Positions 55,283-63,822 of a DNA stretch of 64,000 bases are shown here, in pieces. Position numbers and translations under genes: made by a program. Source of the stretch: Bacillus sp. BGMRC 2118 (GTDB lineage: Bacteria; Bacillota; Bacilli; Bacillales; SA4); the NCBI GenBank assembly GCA_008364785.1, contig VTTJ01000001.1, positions 1 through 64,000 on the forward strand. The letters are read 5' to 3'. Each line of letters begins with the position of its first letter. The stretch's first letter is position 1. Below the pieces are notes generated by a model. That model was not told where the DNA came from. It worked only from the letters and a program-made list of their open reading frames with translations, and ran no database searches.

Positions 55283-55387
55283 ATGACGACATATGAAGCA
55301 TTATCACTAGTATCTCAATTTAATCTAGTACTTCTAGGAATTATCACAATCGTGGTTATGTTGTTCGTCCAAAATAAAAAGAAGTAA
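55283..55387 (+). CDS. type I toxin, Hol_Tox/TxpA-like, 34 aa
   Basis: MTTYEALSLVSQFNLVLLG, then IITIVVMLFVQNKKK. This is the plan of the small TxpA/BsrG/holin-like toxins: a short polar head, one membrane span and a basic tail. GGGAGGTGG (about 55267-55275) precedes the ATG. The mRNA continues past the gene through GAAGTAACCGTCTAACC and two hairpins (55449-55466 and 55476-55500) ending in T5. An antisense RNA with its own promoter overlaps the 3' part. Two damaged copies of the locus lie at 57060 and 57375. Confidence 0.82.
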   Translation: MTTYEALSLVSQFNLVLLGIITIVVMLFVQNKKK

Positions 55388-55512
55388 CCGTCTAACCTCG
55401 CCAGGTGAATGCCGATTACTTCTTTTTAGTCATACATCAACTTTGGTTAACCGCTCCTGAGCGGTTGTAGTTGCCGATCAGACGCTGAGAACGTCTGATC
55501 TCTTTTTATTAT
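55385..55512 (-). ncRNA. antisense antitoxin RNA (type I)
   Basis: Deduced. A minus-strand promoter (-35 TTGATA, 55542-55547; -10 TATACT, 55519-55524; 17-bp spacer) would start an RNA near 55512 that runs back across the toxin mRNA's 3' region. A hairpin with arms AAAAAGAAGTAA / TTACTTCTTTTT (read on the minus strand) followed by T-rich sequence would stop it near 55385. This is the arrangement of TxpA/RatA-type systems; the ends are estimates. Confidence 0.65.
55476..55508 (+). terminator. toxin mRNA terminator
   Basis: GATCAGACG (55476-55484) pairs with CGTCTGATC (55492-55500), followed by TCTTTTTA. Confidence 0.85.
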
Positions 55513-55518
55513 ATGTTT

Positions 55519-55547
55519 AGTATATACGATTATTTTCTTTATATCAA
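55519..55547 (-). promoter_or_regulatory. antisense RNA promoter, copy 1
   Basis: On the minus strand TTGATA, 17 bp, TATACT. The same spacing and boxes recur at 57231-57259 and 57628-57656. Confidence 0.75.
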
Positions 55548-55554
55548 ATACATA

Positions 55555-55824
55555 TCACGAATGATTATTCTTGCGATTTTTTCCCATCTTTCTCAGAATA
55601 AAACTCACAATTAGTACTAACAGGATGGATCCAATAATCGCCGGTATAATTTCGAATCCACCAATTTCCGGTCCCAGGTCTCCTAAGATAATACCGCCCA
55701 ACCAAGCTCCTACAAAACCCGCAATAATATTCCCTAAAACGCCACCAGGAATATCACGACCTGTAATTAAGCTTGCGATCCAACCTATGACACCACCGAC
55801 AATTAGACTCCATAAAAATGACAT
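55555..55824 (-). CDS. GlsB/YeaQ/YmgE family membrane protein
   Basis: 89 aa, three membrane spans, very Gly-rich. The family pattern is clear: SLIVGGVIGWIASLITGRD, then GGVLGNIIAGFVGAWLGG and IIPAIIGSILLVLIVSFIL, ending in a basic tail. These proteins (transglycosylase-associated in older names) are stress-related; the Bacillus ones are commonly under general stress control. GGAGGA site precedes the ATG. Function unproven. Confidence 0.88.
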   Translation of the reverse strand: MSFLWSLIVGGVIGWIASLITGRDIPGGVLGNIIAGFVGAWLGGIILGDLGPEIGGFEIIPAIIGSILLVLIVSFILRKMGKNRKNNHS

Positions 55825-56036
55825 GATTGGAAATCCTCCTTATTTTCATTATTTTTAAACTGTTCAACATCTACTTTCTTTAGAGGATTAGTTAGTATAC
55901 CCAGTCTCTAATAAAAATACTATAATGAACATTACATCTTAGTATATTGAAAAAGATGACCTACTTTTAACTCATACATACTGCATCCAATTAAAGGGAA
56001 AAGTATTACTTAGGAAATCTTTTTTGGAGGTTACGT

Positions 56037-57054
56037 ATGGATGAGACGAGTCAAATACGGTTGACAGCAGGGGAGATGGCACAGCTTTGGATGCAATACC
56101 AAAATGATAGCTCGAGTCTTTGTGTTCTGTCATTTTTTTACGAAAAAGCTGAGGATGATGAAATAAAACCTCTTGTTCAATATGCGTTGCAGTTATCTGA
56201 AAGACATGTTCAAAAAATAACAGCAATCTTAACTGAGGAAAAGCATGTAGTGCAGATGGGATTTAATCTCAAGGATGATGTGGACGTCAAAGCTCCACGT
56301 CTATTTTCTGATGGATTTGTCTTAAACTTTTTACACCAGATGTCTCGCATTGGGCTTACTGCCTATGCAGCAAGTTTGGGTGCATCCGTTAGAGAAGATA
56401 TAAAGTCGTATTACATAGAATGCCTGACTGAAACAATGGAGCTTTATAAAAGGTCAACAGAATTATTATTGAAAAAAGGTCTGTTTATCCGATCTCCTAA
56501 TCTACCGAACTTAGATAAGGTAGAATTTGTAAAAAAGCAATGGTTTATGCTGGATGTATTAGGTGAGAAAAGACCTTTAATCGCAGCTGAAGTCGACAAT
56601 CTCTTCATGAATCTTCAACGAAATGCATTAGGTGTTGCGGCACTTACGGGGTTTGCTCAAGTAGCGAAGAGTAAAGAAGTGAAGCAATTCTTTTTGAAAG
56701 GCTTGGAGGTAGGGAATAAACACATCAAATTATTTTAGAGCGATGCTAGAAGAAAGCAAACTCCCTGCACCGATGGGATGGGATTCGGAAATCACGAATA
56801 GTACCGCTCATACGTTCTCTGATAAATTGATGATGTTTTTTACATCTGGATTGATTTCCTTAAGTATCGGCTATTATGGAACCGCAATTAGTCAAAGTCC
56901 TAGAGGGGATATCAGTTCCATGTATAACAGGCTCTCATTAGAAATTCAAATGTATGCCGAGGATGGAGCGAATATCCTGATTAAAAATGCCTGGATGGAA
57001 CAGCCTCCGATGGCAGCAGATCGTGATCAATTAGTTCGGAAGCAGCATATATAG
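56037..57054 (+). pseudogene. DUF3231 protein gene split by a 1-bp insertion
   Basis: Two frames, 56037-56738 (233 aa) and 56743-57054 (103 aa), together make one DUF3231 protein of about 338 aa, the normal family size. At 56730-56738 the sequence reads TTA TTT TAG; removing one T of the TTTT run gives TTA TTT AGA GCG ATG, joining the frames as LFRAMLEESKLP. DUF3231 proteins are tandem four-helix-bundle (ferritin-like) proteins of spore-formers; function unknown. The run is short, so a mutation or sequencing error is likelier than a phase-variation switch. Confidence 0.8.
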
Positions 57055-57059
57055 GTAGC

Positions 57060-57260
57060 AACAGATGTGAGATGTTCTCCAAAAACAAAAAGAAGTAACC
57101 GTCTAACCACACCAGGGAACATGACAGTTACTGCTTTTTATTATTTCACCAAACCTGGCTAACCGCTACTATGCGGTTTGTAGTTGCCGATCAGGTGTAC
57201 CACCATCTGATCTCTTTTTATTATATGTATAGTATATAGAATTATTTGATTTTTATCAAA
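57060..57260 (+). repeat. type I TA locus remnant, copy 2 (toxin lost)
   Basis: Only the 3' half of the locus at 55283 remains: the last codons of the toxin tail (AACAAAAAGAAGTAA), CCGTCTAACC, the AACCGC-type hairpin, and the GATCAGGTG / CATCTGATC terminator with TCTTTTTATTATATG. It begins directly after the DUF3231 stop. Its antisense promoter (57231-57259) is complete. Confidence 0.8.
57231..57259 (-). promoter_or_regulatory. antisense RNA promoter, copy 2
   Basis: On the minus strand TTGATA (57254-57259), 17 bp, TATACT (57231-57236). Intact although no toxin remains in this copy. Confidence 0.7.
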
Positions 57261-57374
57261 CATTCACCGTTTGATCTATTAATACAAACTACAAACTTAA
57301 TATAACTCCTTTCAAAAGAATTCTCAAAGGATAGTTACATATATAAAATAGGAACGTACATTCTTATAATTGTT

Positions 57375-57656
57375 ATACTAGACATACAACTATATAAAGC
57401 AGGAAGACGGCTAACCATTTTTCCATTAAAGAAGGGAGGTGGAAGAGAATGAAGACATATGAGGCATTGTAACTAGCCAAAACAAAAAGAAGTAACCGTC
57501 CGACCTCCCAAGGTAAACGACAATTACTTCTTTTTGGTACTTCAACACACTTTGGCTAACCGCATCTATCGCGGTTTGTAGTTGCCGATCAGGTGTACCA
57601 GCACCTGATCTCTTTTTATTATATGTCATTATATAGAATTATTTTATTATTATCAA
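57375..57656 (+). repeat. type I TA locus, copy 3 (toxin internally deleted)
   Basis: Full-length locus with leader AGACGGCTAACC, ribosome binding site GGGAGGTGG and start codon (ATG about 57450). The coding part reads MKTYEAL and stops at once (TAA), because about 48 bp of the membrane span is missing between GCATTGTAACTAG and CCAAAACAAAAAG. The 3' hairpins and terminator are intact. Confidence 0.8.
57628..57656 (-). promoter_or_regulatory. antisense RNA promoter, copy 3
   Basis: On the minus strand TTGATA (57651-57656), 17 bp, and TATAAT (57628-57633), a perfect -10. Confidence 0.75.
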
Positions 57657-57827
57657 ACGTCAGTGGATTGCTTTTTATTCTATCTTCACGGTAATGGTTG
57701 TTACATTTGTTTTTAGACTGTTGTACATCGCCTGCAGTTTTTATATGTCGTTTAACAAAAATAAATTAAAAGAATTTACCAATAAAAAACAAGTGTTGGA
57801 CGTCTACTATATGAAAGGAGGCTGAAG

Positions 57828-58337
57828 ATGACTCAAACTAGTTTGCATCAATGTAAAAACTTAGTAAATCCCCAGGATGAATTTAAACAATTATATCTTG
57901 ATCATAAAAAGCATGTTTTCGCAATGGCACTGTCAATTTTAAGAGATTTTGAATTGGCAGAGGATGTATTACAAGAAGTGTATATCAAACTTTACCACCA
58001 TTTAAAGCATAATGAAGTGACCAATGTAAGAGCATGGCTGATTCGGGTAACCCGGAACACGGCTCTCGACCTTTACAGGAAAAAGAAGCGCGAATTGACA
58101 GGGTTTGATGACCAATATTTTGAACGTCTCGCGTACATATCGGAAGACCCTGTCGACAAAATCGTGTTATCCAAATACCTTGCACTTCTTAATCATGGAG
58201 AAAGGCAGATCGTGATAATGAAGGATATCTCAGGCCTTAAGCATAAAGAAATTGCCAACATTATGGAGATGCCTTTGGGAACAGTTCTCTGGAAATATCG
58301 AATGGCCTTGAAAAAATTAAAAAAAAGCCTGGAGTGA
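57828..58337 (+). CDS. ECF-type RNA polymerase sigma factor
   Basis: 169 aa. Region 2: FAMALSILRDFELAEDVLQE (30-49) and VYIKLYHHL, then VRAWLIRVTRNTALDLYRKK; region 4: LNHGERQIVIMKDISGLKHK (about 124-143), then GTVLWKYRMALKKLK. It directs RNA polymerase to its own regulon. The downstream DUF4179 protein, which starts 14 bp on, is its likely membrane-bound anti-sigma partner. AAAGGAGG site. Confidence 0.88.
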   Translation: MTQTSLHQCKNLVNPQDEFKQLYLDHKKHVFAMALSILRDFELAEDVLQEVYIKLYHHLKHNEVTNVRAWLIRVTRNTALDLYRKKKRELTGFDDQYFERLAYISEDPVDKIVLSKYLALLNHGERQIVIMKDISGLKHKEIANIMEMPLGTVLWKYRMALKKLKKSLE

Positions 58338-58351
58338 GGAGGGGGATTTTT

Positions 58352-59437
58352 ATGGAAAACGATAAAATCATAAAGCATTTGGACAATGCATTGGAAAAGC
58401 AGGTCCCCGATGTATGGGATGAGTTGAATCAAAAACTCGACCAGCCGAGAGATAATTCTATCATTAGTGGAAAGAAAAAGTCTTTAACAAGAAGATTATC
58501 ACTTACAGCCGCAGCATGTCTGATTGTAGCTTCATCTCTAACCATTACACCGGTAAGAGCAGCAATTCAAAGCGTATACGATAAAATCTTCTCAAGCGAA
58601 CATATTGATGATAGCGGATTAAGAACCGCCCTGACAACTGGAATGGGGCAAGAAATTAATCAGAGCTACTATGATAAAGAACACGATATTACTGTTCATT
58701 TTTCTAGTATCCTGATGGATGACAAGGAAGCCAAGCTTCTAGTTACCTATGAAAGCAAGAAGACGAATTTAAAAGACTATTATCTTGATCTGTTTGAAGG
58801 CCATACTACCATAAACATCAAGGTAGGGAATGAGCTAAAGACATTAAACAATGTCGGCTGGGGTAGCAGGTATTACGATAAGAAGGCAAATAAAGTGGCT
58901 GAAGCGCTCTCGTTTGAATCCATCAGCTCGTTCCAAGGTGAAGACGTCCATTTGGAATTGAGGGACTTGACCATTCATGGGGATACTGGTGCCAGCCGTG
59001 TAGAAGTCGTTTGGCCACTAGATTTCAAACTCTCGCAAGAAGCGATTGGCAGTCGAGAAACAATTGAAGTGACTAAGGAATTTACATTGAATAATGAAAC
59101 CTATCAAGTGGAGAAGGTGGAATTTTCTCCATTAGAAACAAGGGTGGTGGTCACGGGGACTGACATTAAACCACATTTCGAAGACGGTGTTGAATACGAT
59201 GTGTTTAGTCAACTCCAACTGCAATTCTTAAACGCGAGAAGATTTGATAAAGAAAAAGGATATACGGTGGATTACAACAAGTCTGGTGTATTTTTGAATT
59301 CTGCCGGTACTATGGCCGACCCGATCTTCAGCAAGGCAGATGGACCACCTGACCAATATGTACTGTATTTTGCTCCAGTCAAAGATCGCCATAACTGTGT
59401 ACTTCAAGTGGGGGATCTAAAAATAAACTTACGATAA
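58352..59437 (+). CDS. DUF4179 membrane protein, probable anti-sigma factor
   Basis: 361 aa from ATG 58352 (MENDKIIKHLDNALEKQ), after GAGGAGGGGG; the in-frame GTG 58334 lies inside that site. A short cytoplasmic head with a helical segment, one membrane span (about 46-66, LSLTAAACLIVASSLTITP), then an extracytoplasmic DUF4179 domain (HDITVHFSSILMDDKEAKLLVTYES) and a C-terminal beta-rich part. Such genes follow ECF sigma genes and are thought to hold the sigma factor at the membrane. Confidence 0.82.
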   Translation: MENDKIIKHLDNALEKQVPDVWDELNQKLDQPRDNSIISGKKKSLTRRLSLTAAACLIVASSLTITPVRAAIQSVYDKIFSSEHIDDSGLRTALTTGMGQEINQSYYDKEHDITVHFSSILMDDKEAKLLVTYESKKTNLKDYYLDLFEGHTTINIKVGNELKTLNNVGWGSRYYDKKANKVAEALSFESISSFQGEDVHLELRDLTIHGDTGASRVEVVWPLDFKLSQEAIGSRETIEVTKEFTLNNETYQVEKVEFSPLETRVVVTGTDIKPHFEDGVEYDVFSQLQLQFLNARRFDKEKGYTVDYNKSGVFLNSAGTMADPIFSKADGPPDQYVLYFAPVKDRHNCVLQVGDLKINLR

Positions 59438-59445
59438 CAAGAAAA

Positions 59446-59478
59446 CTGCCTCAAAATATTGAGGTAGTTTTTTTGTTG
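59446..59478 (+). terminator. terminator of the sigma factor operon
   Basis: AACTGCCTCAA pairs with TTGAGGTAGTT, followed by seven T. Confidence 0.85.
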
Positions 59479-59585
59479 CTAAGCTATGGTTTAGATATCT
59501 ACAATTTTTAACTATAGAAGGATTATCTGTTCGTAGATCGAATTATTAGTAGATAAATTTGTTGGAACTACTTTAAGGAGAACGT

Positions 59586-60359
59586 ATGAGTTATAAAATT
59601 GTTTTTTTCGATGTTGATGGTACGATTACAAATCACAAAGATGGCAGTATTCCTAGGTCTACAATTAAAGCTATAAATATGTTGAAAAGTCGGGGTCTAA
59701 GGGTTGTGGCAGCAACAGGTAGACCACTTTCAATGTGTCATGATCTGCAAGAATTAGGTATAGACACATTTATTACAGCAAATGGTGGATATGTTACGCA
59801 CAATAAAGAAGTAATACATAAAGTACCAATGAATAGAAGTGTTGTTAAAGACGTGATTGAATTTGCAAAATTAGAGAATAACGGATTGTCATTCTATACT
59901 GAAGGATTCTGTATGAATGGTGTGAAAGAGAACGAAATTTTACAAGCTTTAAAGGAAACTTTGTCGCTAGACACCTATCCTGAAACAAATCCTCTCATTC
60001 ATCATGAAGATATATTTTTATTGTGTTTGTTTGCAGAAGATGAAACTGTCGAGAAATATAAACGAAGGTTTCCGGAACTAACTTTTAGAAGATGGCATCC
60101 ATATGTGCTAAATGTATTGCAGGAAGAAGTTTCAAAGTCTTTAGCTATCATAAAAACTCTTGATTATTTTGATATCGACCAATCAGAAGCGATTGCATTT
60201 GGTGACGGCGAAAATGACATTGATATGTTGGAATTAGTAGGATTAGGAATAGCAATGGGGAATGGAAGCGAAAACTTGAAAAATGTTGCGGACTTTGTAA
60301 CGAAACCATCAAGTGAAGATGGTATTGACTTCGCATTAAGGAAGTTTGGAATGATTTAA
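59586..60359 (+). CDS. Cof-type HAD superfamily phosphatase
   Basis: 257 aa. Motif I FFDVDGTIT with nucleophile Asp9 and Asp11; motif II ATGRP; motif III with a conserved Lys (VSKSLA); motif IV FGDGENDIDML. The Cof/YkrA-type C2 cap lies between about residues 85 and 185. It removes phosphate from small metabolites such as sugar or flavin phosphates; substrate unknown. AAGGAG site. Monocistronic. Confidence 0.9.
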   Translation: MSYKIVFFDVDGTITNHKDGSIPRSTIKAINMLKSRGLRVVAATGRPLSMCHDLQELGIDTFITANGGYVTHNKEVIHKVPMNRSVVKDVIEFAKLENNGLSFYTEGFCMNGVKENEILQALKETLSLDTYPETNPLIHHEDIFLLCLFAEDETVEKYKRRFPELTFRRWHPYVLNVLQEEVSKSLAIIKTLDYFDIDQSEAIAFGDGENDIDMLELVGLGIAMGNGSENLKNVADFVTKPSSEDGIDFALRKFGMI

Positions 60360-60451
60360 CGTTTTATTTCTGGTTGAAACAGTGATCTTCTATGAAAGAA
60401 TGTACCTGATTTCTATTGAACACTAACTTTTTAAAAAAATGAGGGTAAGAA

Positions 60452-60733
60452 ATGAAGACCAACGAAGAGGCTATTTGGCAAATCATAAAGGACACATTTA
60501 CATATTTTCAATATCTCTTTCTTTCAAAGGAAGAGAAGTTTCATAGCAATTTAAGCTTAGTAAAAGAAAAATATTGGTTCCAACAATTAGTCGAGAAACA
60601 TCCAACCATTTTAGAAGATATTGAAGCGAATGAAGAATTAATGAATTACTTTTTATCAAGAAAAAGGGTGAGACGTTTGTTGAACGATAAGGATGTACGC
60701 AAAAAATTTAAAGATTCATTAAAAATTGAGTAA
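60452..60733 (+). CDS. hypothetical protein, 93 aa
   Basis: Unrecognised basic, helical protein (LVKEKYWFQQLVEKH, FLSRKRVRRLLNDKDVRKKF). No membrane span. GAGGGTAAG is suitably spaced before ATG. No operon partner is certain; the DUF4177 gene begins 64 bp downstream. Confidence 0.5.
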   Translation: MKTNEEAIWQIIKDTFTYFQYLFLSKEEKFHSNLSLVKEKYWFQQLVEKHPTILEDIEANEELMNYFLSRKRVRRLLNDKDVRKKFKDSLKIE

Positions 60734-60796
60734 TAGAACTTGAAGAATATGCTTCTAGTTTGAGAGAATACGATAGTTTACATGGAGGTGAAACAG

Positions 60797-61036
60797 ATGT
60801 ATGAATATAAATTTGCAAGTACTTCATTAGGAGGGCTTTTTACTTCTCCTAAGCATAGAGAAGCAATTGCTAAACACGCAGCAGAAGGTTGGAGGCTAGT
60901 ACAAGTTCTTCCCTTAAAATATGATGGTCATGGGATCCCTCTTGAACATGAGTTGATTTTTGAAGGCTATTTTCTAAAACTTTGTTGCTTTTGTACAATT
61001 ATTCTGGGTGTACAACCAATCTTAGTAGCAAATTGA
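60797..61036 (+). CDS. DUF4177 protein with unusual C-terminal tail
   Basis: 79 aa from ATG 60797 (MYEYKFASTSLGG) after GGAGGTGAAA; the ATG at 60782 overlaps that site. Residues 1-58 are DUF4177: YKF...REAIAKHAAEGWRLVQVLP...LEHELIFEG. Family members usually stop shortly after ELIFE; here a Cys/Leu/Ile-rich tail (YFLKLCCFCTIILG...) continues, possibly a frameshifted or read-on end. Function unknown. Confidence 0.72.
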   Translation: MYEYKFASTSLGGLFTSPKHREAIAKHAAEGWRLVQVLPLKYDGHGIPLEHELIFEGYFLKLCCFCTIILGVQPILVAN

Positions 61037-61091
61037 GGTTGGAATAGAAAAGAGCAACTCTCTTTATGTATAGTAGTATCTAAATACTAAG

Positions 61092-61125
61092 GTAAAAATC
61101 CGGCTTTTGGGATTTTTACTCAAAG
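61092..61125 (+). terminator. terminator
   Basis: GTAAAAATCC (61092-61101) pairs perfectly with GGATTTTTAC (61110-61119); T content lies within the stem. Confidence 0.65.
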
Positions 61126-61433
61126 CAACAATCTATACGAAAAACCAAACTTTTTTCGAAAGAGAAATAAATCATAACAGCTAATAGGGGCTGGTTAATT
61201 ATAGGGGTAGTAGTAAACTTACCCATAATTTATTGAATACATAGACGTTTGGACTACATAGAAAGAAAAGTGAGTAGATTAAAAGGGGAAATAGAGTTCA
61301 CATTATCCTAATAGATAAGTGCTTCTTTCTAGATTGATAACTAAGAGTAGTTCTATGAAAGGAGAAAACCTTACATTAAATCACAAAGTGATGAAAGAGA
61401 TGTCTTTAATACATATATAACGAGGTGAAAAGA
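61126..61433. other. non-coding gap
   Basis: I see no supported gene. A 21-codon frame (ATG about 61356) ends just before the methyltransferase start and lacks a convincing ribosome binding site of its own. Confidence 0.4.
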
Positions 61434-62000
61434 TTGGCTTCAATAATAAGTAATCACATAAGAATAGTGGTTGGTGCAGGAGAATATAACAATAACCCAG
61501 GATGGCTCCATACTCAGGAGGATGAACTAAATTTACTAGATGATACCACTTGGATTGATAGATTTAGTAAGAATTCAATTCATGCCATTTTAGCTGAGCA
61601 TGTCTGGGAACATCTCACCTACGAAGAAGGCATTGAAGCTGCAAAGGTCTGTTATCAATTTCTAAAACCTAATGGTTATCTACGATGTGCTGTTCCAGAT
61701 GGATTCTTTCAAGATGAAGCTTATCAAAACATGGTGAAAGTTGGTGGACCAGGGCCAAAAGGTCACCCGGCAGAGAGTCATAAAATCGTTCATACTTATA
61801 AAACGATAACCACCATGTTTGAAATAGCCGGTTATACTGTTCACTTACTAGAGTACTGTGATGAGGAAGGGAAGTTTCATCAAAATGATTGGGAGGGAAA
61901 AGAGGGGGTCATTTTCCGTTCCAAGAAGTATGATCCGAGAAATCAGGGAAACGAAATTGCTTTTCCATCTTTAATTATCGATGCAATTAAAGTTATATAG
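61434..62000 (+). CDS. SAM-dependent methyltransferase-like protein
   Basis: 188 aa from TTG 61434 (MASIISNHIRI), spaced from GAGGTGAAA; GTG 61425 is inside that site. The visible Rossmann-like core is VVGAGEYNN (about 13), DTTWIDRFSKNSIHAILAEH (about 38-57), a catalytic-loop-like LAEHVWEHL, LKPNGYLRCAVPDG and FEIAGYTVHLLEY. Missing the usual long N-terminal glycine motif, it may be an atypical or short class I methyltransferase, as seen in Bacillus proteins annotated only by this name. Substrate unknown. Confidence 0.75.
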   Translation: MASIISNHIRIVVGAGEYNNNPGWLHTQEDELNLLDDTTWIDRFSKNSIHAILAEHVWEHLTYEEGIEAAKVCYQFLKPNGYLRCAVPDGFFQDEAYQNMVKVGGPGPKGHPAESHKIVHTYKTITTMFEIAGYTVHLLEYCDEEGKFHQNDWEGKEGVIFRSKKYDPRNQGNEIAFPSLIIDAIKVI

Positions 62001-62191
62001 TATAAGTAAGGTGAAATCCCTTTGCGAAGAGTAAAGATGAAAATAACGCAGTATATTGGTTGTCCGAGAATGAAATATATAACAATCTATATTCGCCTAT
62101 TTGGTTATTGACAGTATAAAGGAAGCATCCTTACCAAATAGTTAAAATAAGATGCTAGATTTTGGTGTGAATGTGTGAAAGGGGAAGTTTG

Positions 62192-63055
62192 ATGTTAAAA
62201 CGTGTTATGCAACAATTTGGACTACAAGTACACTCATTACATGAGGTGGAAGACTCTCATAGTTCAACAGTTTATAAATGTATGTTGTCTACTGGTGAAA
62301 ATGTCTATTTGAAAATCCCTTATACCAAATTGAAGTTTCAGCGTGAGCTTGAAGCCTATGAACTATTAAAGGGTAAAGTTCCCATTCCTGAGATGATCAA
62401 TTATTGGACAGGTGATGAGGAGTATCCTGGTGCTTTTGTATTATCAGAATTAAAAGGAACACCCTTACCATCCAAGGCATCCCTACAATTAGCGTACCAA
62501 GTTGGGGTCGTTCATGCTGAATTGCATGAAATTCGTCCTGCTTCTGAAAAAGAATTTACCGGTATTAAAAATGAATATCCGAACTGGTCCACTTTTATTG
62601 AAAATCAGTTTTATAGTTTTGCTGAAGATGTTATGGATATTTTAGACGAGCAATTATACAAAAAAGCACTTACCACATTTAAAGAAATGAAAGAACAGCT
62701 CCCGTCTCCAGATGGACCAAGTTTTGTACATATGGATTTTCGTCCAGCCAATATAATAGTTGAAACTGATAAAGTCGTAGGAATCATTGATTTTGAAAGC
62801 GTAAGATTTGGTTCAACAGAATCCGATTTCACCAAAATTTACCGTGATTTTCTACGTTTTGATGATCGTACATATAAAGCGTACAAAGATGGTTATAAAA
62901 CTATCCGACCACTAATTGACCTAGAAAAAGTCTTACCTTTTTATCAATTTACAGATGCCTTCAATAGTATTGGATGGTGTAAACGTCGAGGAATAGAAAA
63001 AAACAAATTTTTTCTAGAAGAAAATGTATCCAGGTTAAAAACGTGGTTACTATAA
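62192..63055 (+). CDS. aminoglycoside phosphotransferase-like kinase
   Basis: 287 aa from ATG 62192 (MLKRVMQQFGLQ), after GAAAGGGG; the ATG at 62171 is upstream of that site. Small-molecule kinase fold of the APH/choline kinase superfamily: nucleotide loop VYLKIPYTKLKF (Lys), Brenner-type catalytic loop HMDFRPANIIV (His180, Asp182, Asn187), and metal-binding IDFES (Asp200). The substrate cannot be named; resistance is not implied. Confidence 0.82.
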   Translation: MLKRVMQQFGLQVHSLHEVEDSHSSTVYKCMLSTGENVYLKIPYTKLKFQRELEAYELLKGKVPIPEMINYWTGDEEYPGAFVLSELKGTPLPSKASLQLAYQVGVVHAELHEIRPASEKEFTGIKNEYPNWSTFIENQFYSFAEDVMDILDEQLYKKALTTFKEMKEQLPSPDGPSFVHMDFRPANIIVETDKVVGIIDFESVRFGSTESDFTKIYRDFLRFDDRTYKAYKDGYKTIRPLIDLEKVLPFYQFTDAFNSIGWCKRRGIEKNKFFLEENVSRLKTWLL

Positions 63056-63208
63056 ATGATTTCAAGCTTATCAACTTACGAAGTTAGTCTAGTTGAAAGG
63101 GTATAACTAAACAAAATGTTTCTATTAGAGATTGCTTTTTAATTTATTCAAGTAAGAAGGAATGCTTAGTTAAAAAAACAAAATGAAAAAGTATTTAGAA
63201 TAAAGGCT

Positions 63209-63240
63209 TAAAAAAGAGTTGCTATGCAGCTCTTTTTTAA
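63209..63240 (+). terminator. terminator after the kinase gene
   Basis: AAAAGAGTTGC pairs with GCAGCTCTTTT, followed by T. Confidence 0.75.
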
Positions 63241-63297
63241 ATTTGTTGATAGAGGTTTGTTTCAAATTTTACATACTTGCAAAATACTCTATAGGAT

Positions 63298-63822
63298 TTA
63301 TTTTGGTAATGGTGGATTAAAAATAATAAAAAGCAGAGTGACAGTTAATCCAGCCAATATCCAAGTAACCCACGGTTTCCATTTGTGTATGGCCAGTAAA
63401 GAAAATGTTAGTAAGTTAAAAATAAATGACCAGATGAGATTCCATCCATAATTATGGGTAATACTTTTATTTAAATAGGCTACTATTTCAACGACTTCAA
63501 AAATAATTGCCCATAAAATAATCCAACATATCTTGGGTAATATTGATCGGGGAATTTTCCCTAAAAAAATTACAATGACAGAAGGATAGATAAGAAATGC
63601 TATAGCGGTAGCAATAATTGAATGTGTAGGGAGAATGAAGTGGTCAATCCAAACGGGATGAAATTCCCATACCCTAAAGTCGTGAAGTAAGGAAGCGTAA
63701 AGTAAGTCTCCAATTATCCAAAATAATAATGTAGAGTAGTATTCATTCCAATTCTTCCAATCACCATATTTTAAACTGATCATTATAAAAAATAGAACAA
63801 AAGAAGTTTGCAATTGATTCAC
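63298..63822 (-). CDS. CBO0543 family membrane protein
   Basis: 174 aa, five or six membrane spans. The conserved start FVLFFIMISLKYGDWKNW, followed by YSTLLFWIIGDLLYASLLH and WEFHP, matches this Firmicutes family. Members are integral membrane proteins of unknown function found mainly in bacilli and clostridia. It is convergent with the kinase gene's terminator. No signal or catalytic motif. Confidence 0.82.
   Translation of the reverse strand: MNQLQTSFVLFFIMISLKYGDWKNWNEYYSTLLFWIIGDLLYASLLHDFRVWEFHPVWIDHFILPTHSIIATAIAFLIYPSVIVIFLGKIPRSILPKICWIILWAIIFEVVEIVAYLNKSITHNYGWNLIWSFIFNLLTFSLLAIHKWKPWVTWILAGLTVTLLFIIFNPPLPK

Noticed and set aside
57426..57629. A 67-codon minus-strand frame over the third TA copy
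   Set aside because: It runs across the hairpins of the type I TA copy and has no ribosome binding site.
61356..61421. A 21-codon leader peptide before the methyltransferase
   Set aside because: It has no good ribosome binding site and no codon pattern indicating attenuation.
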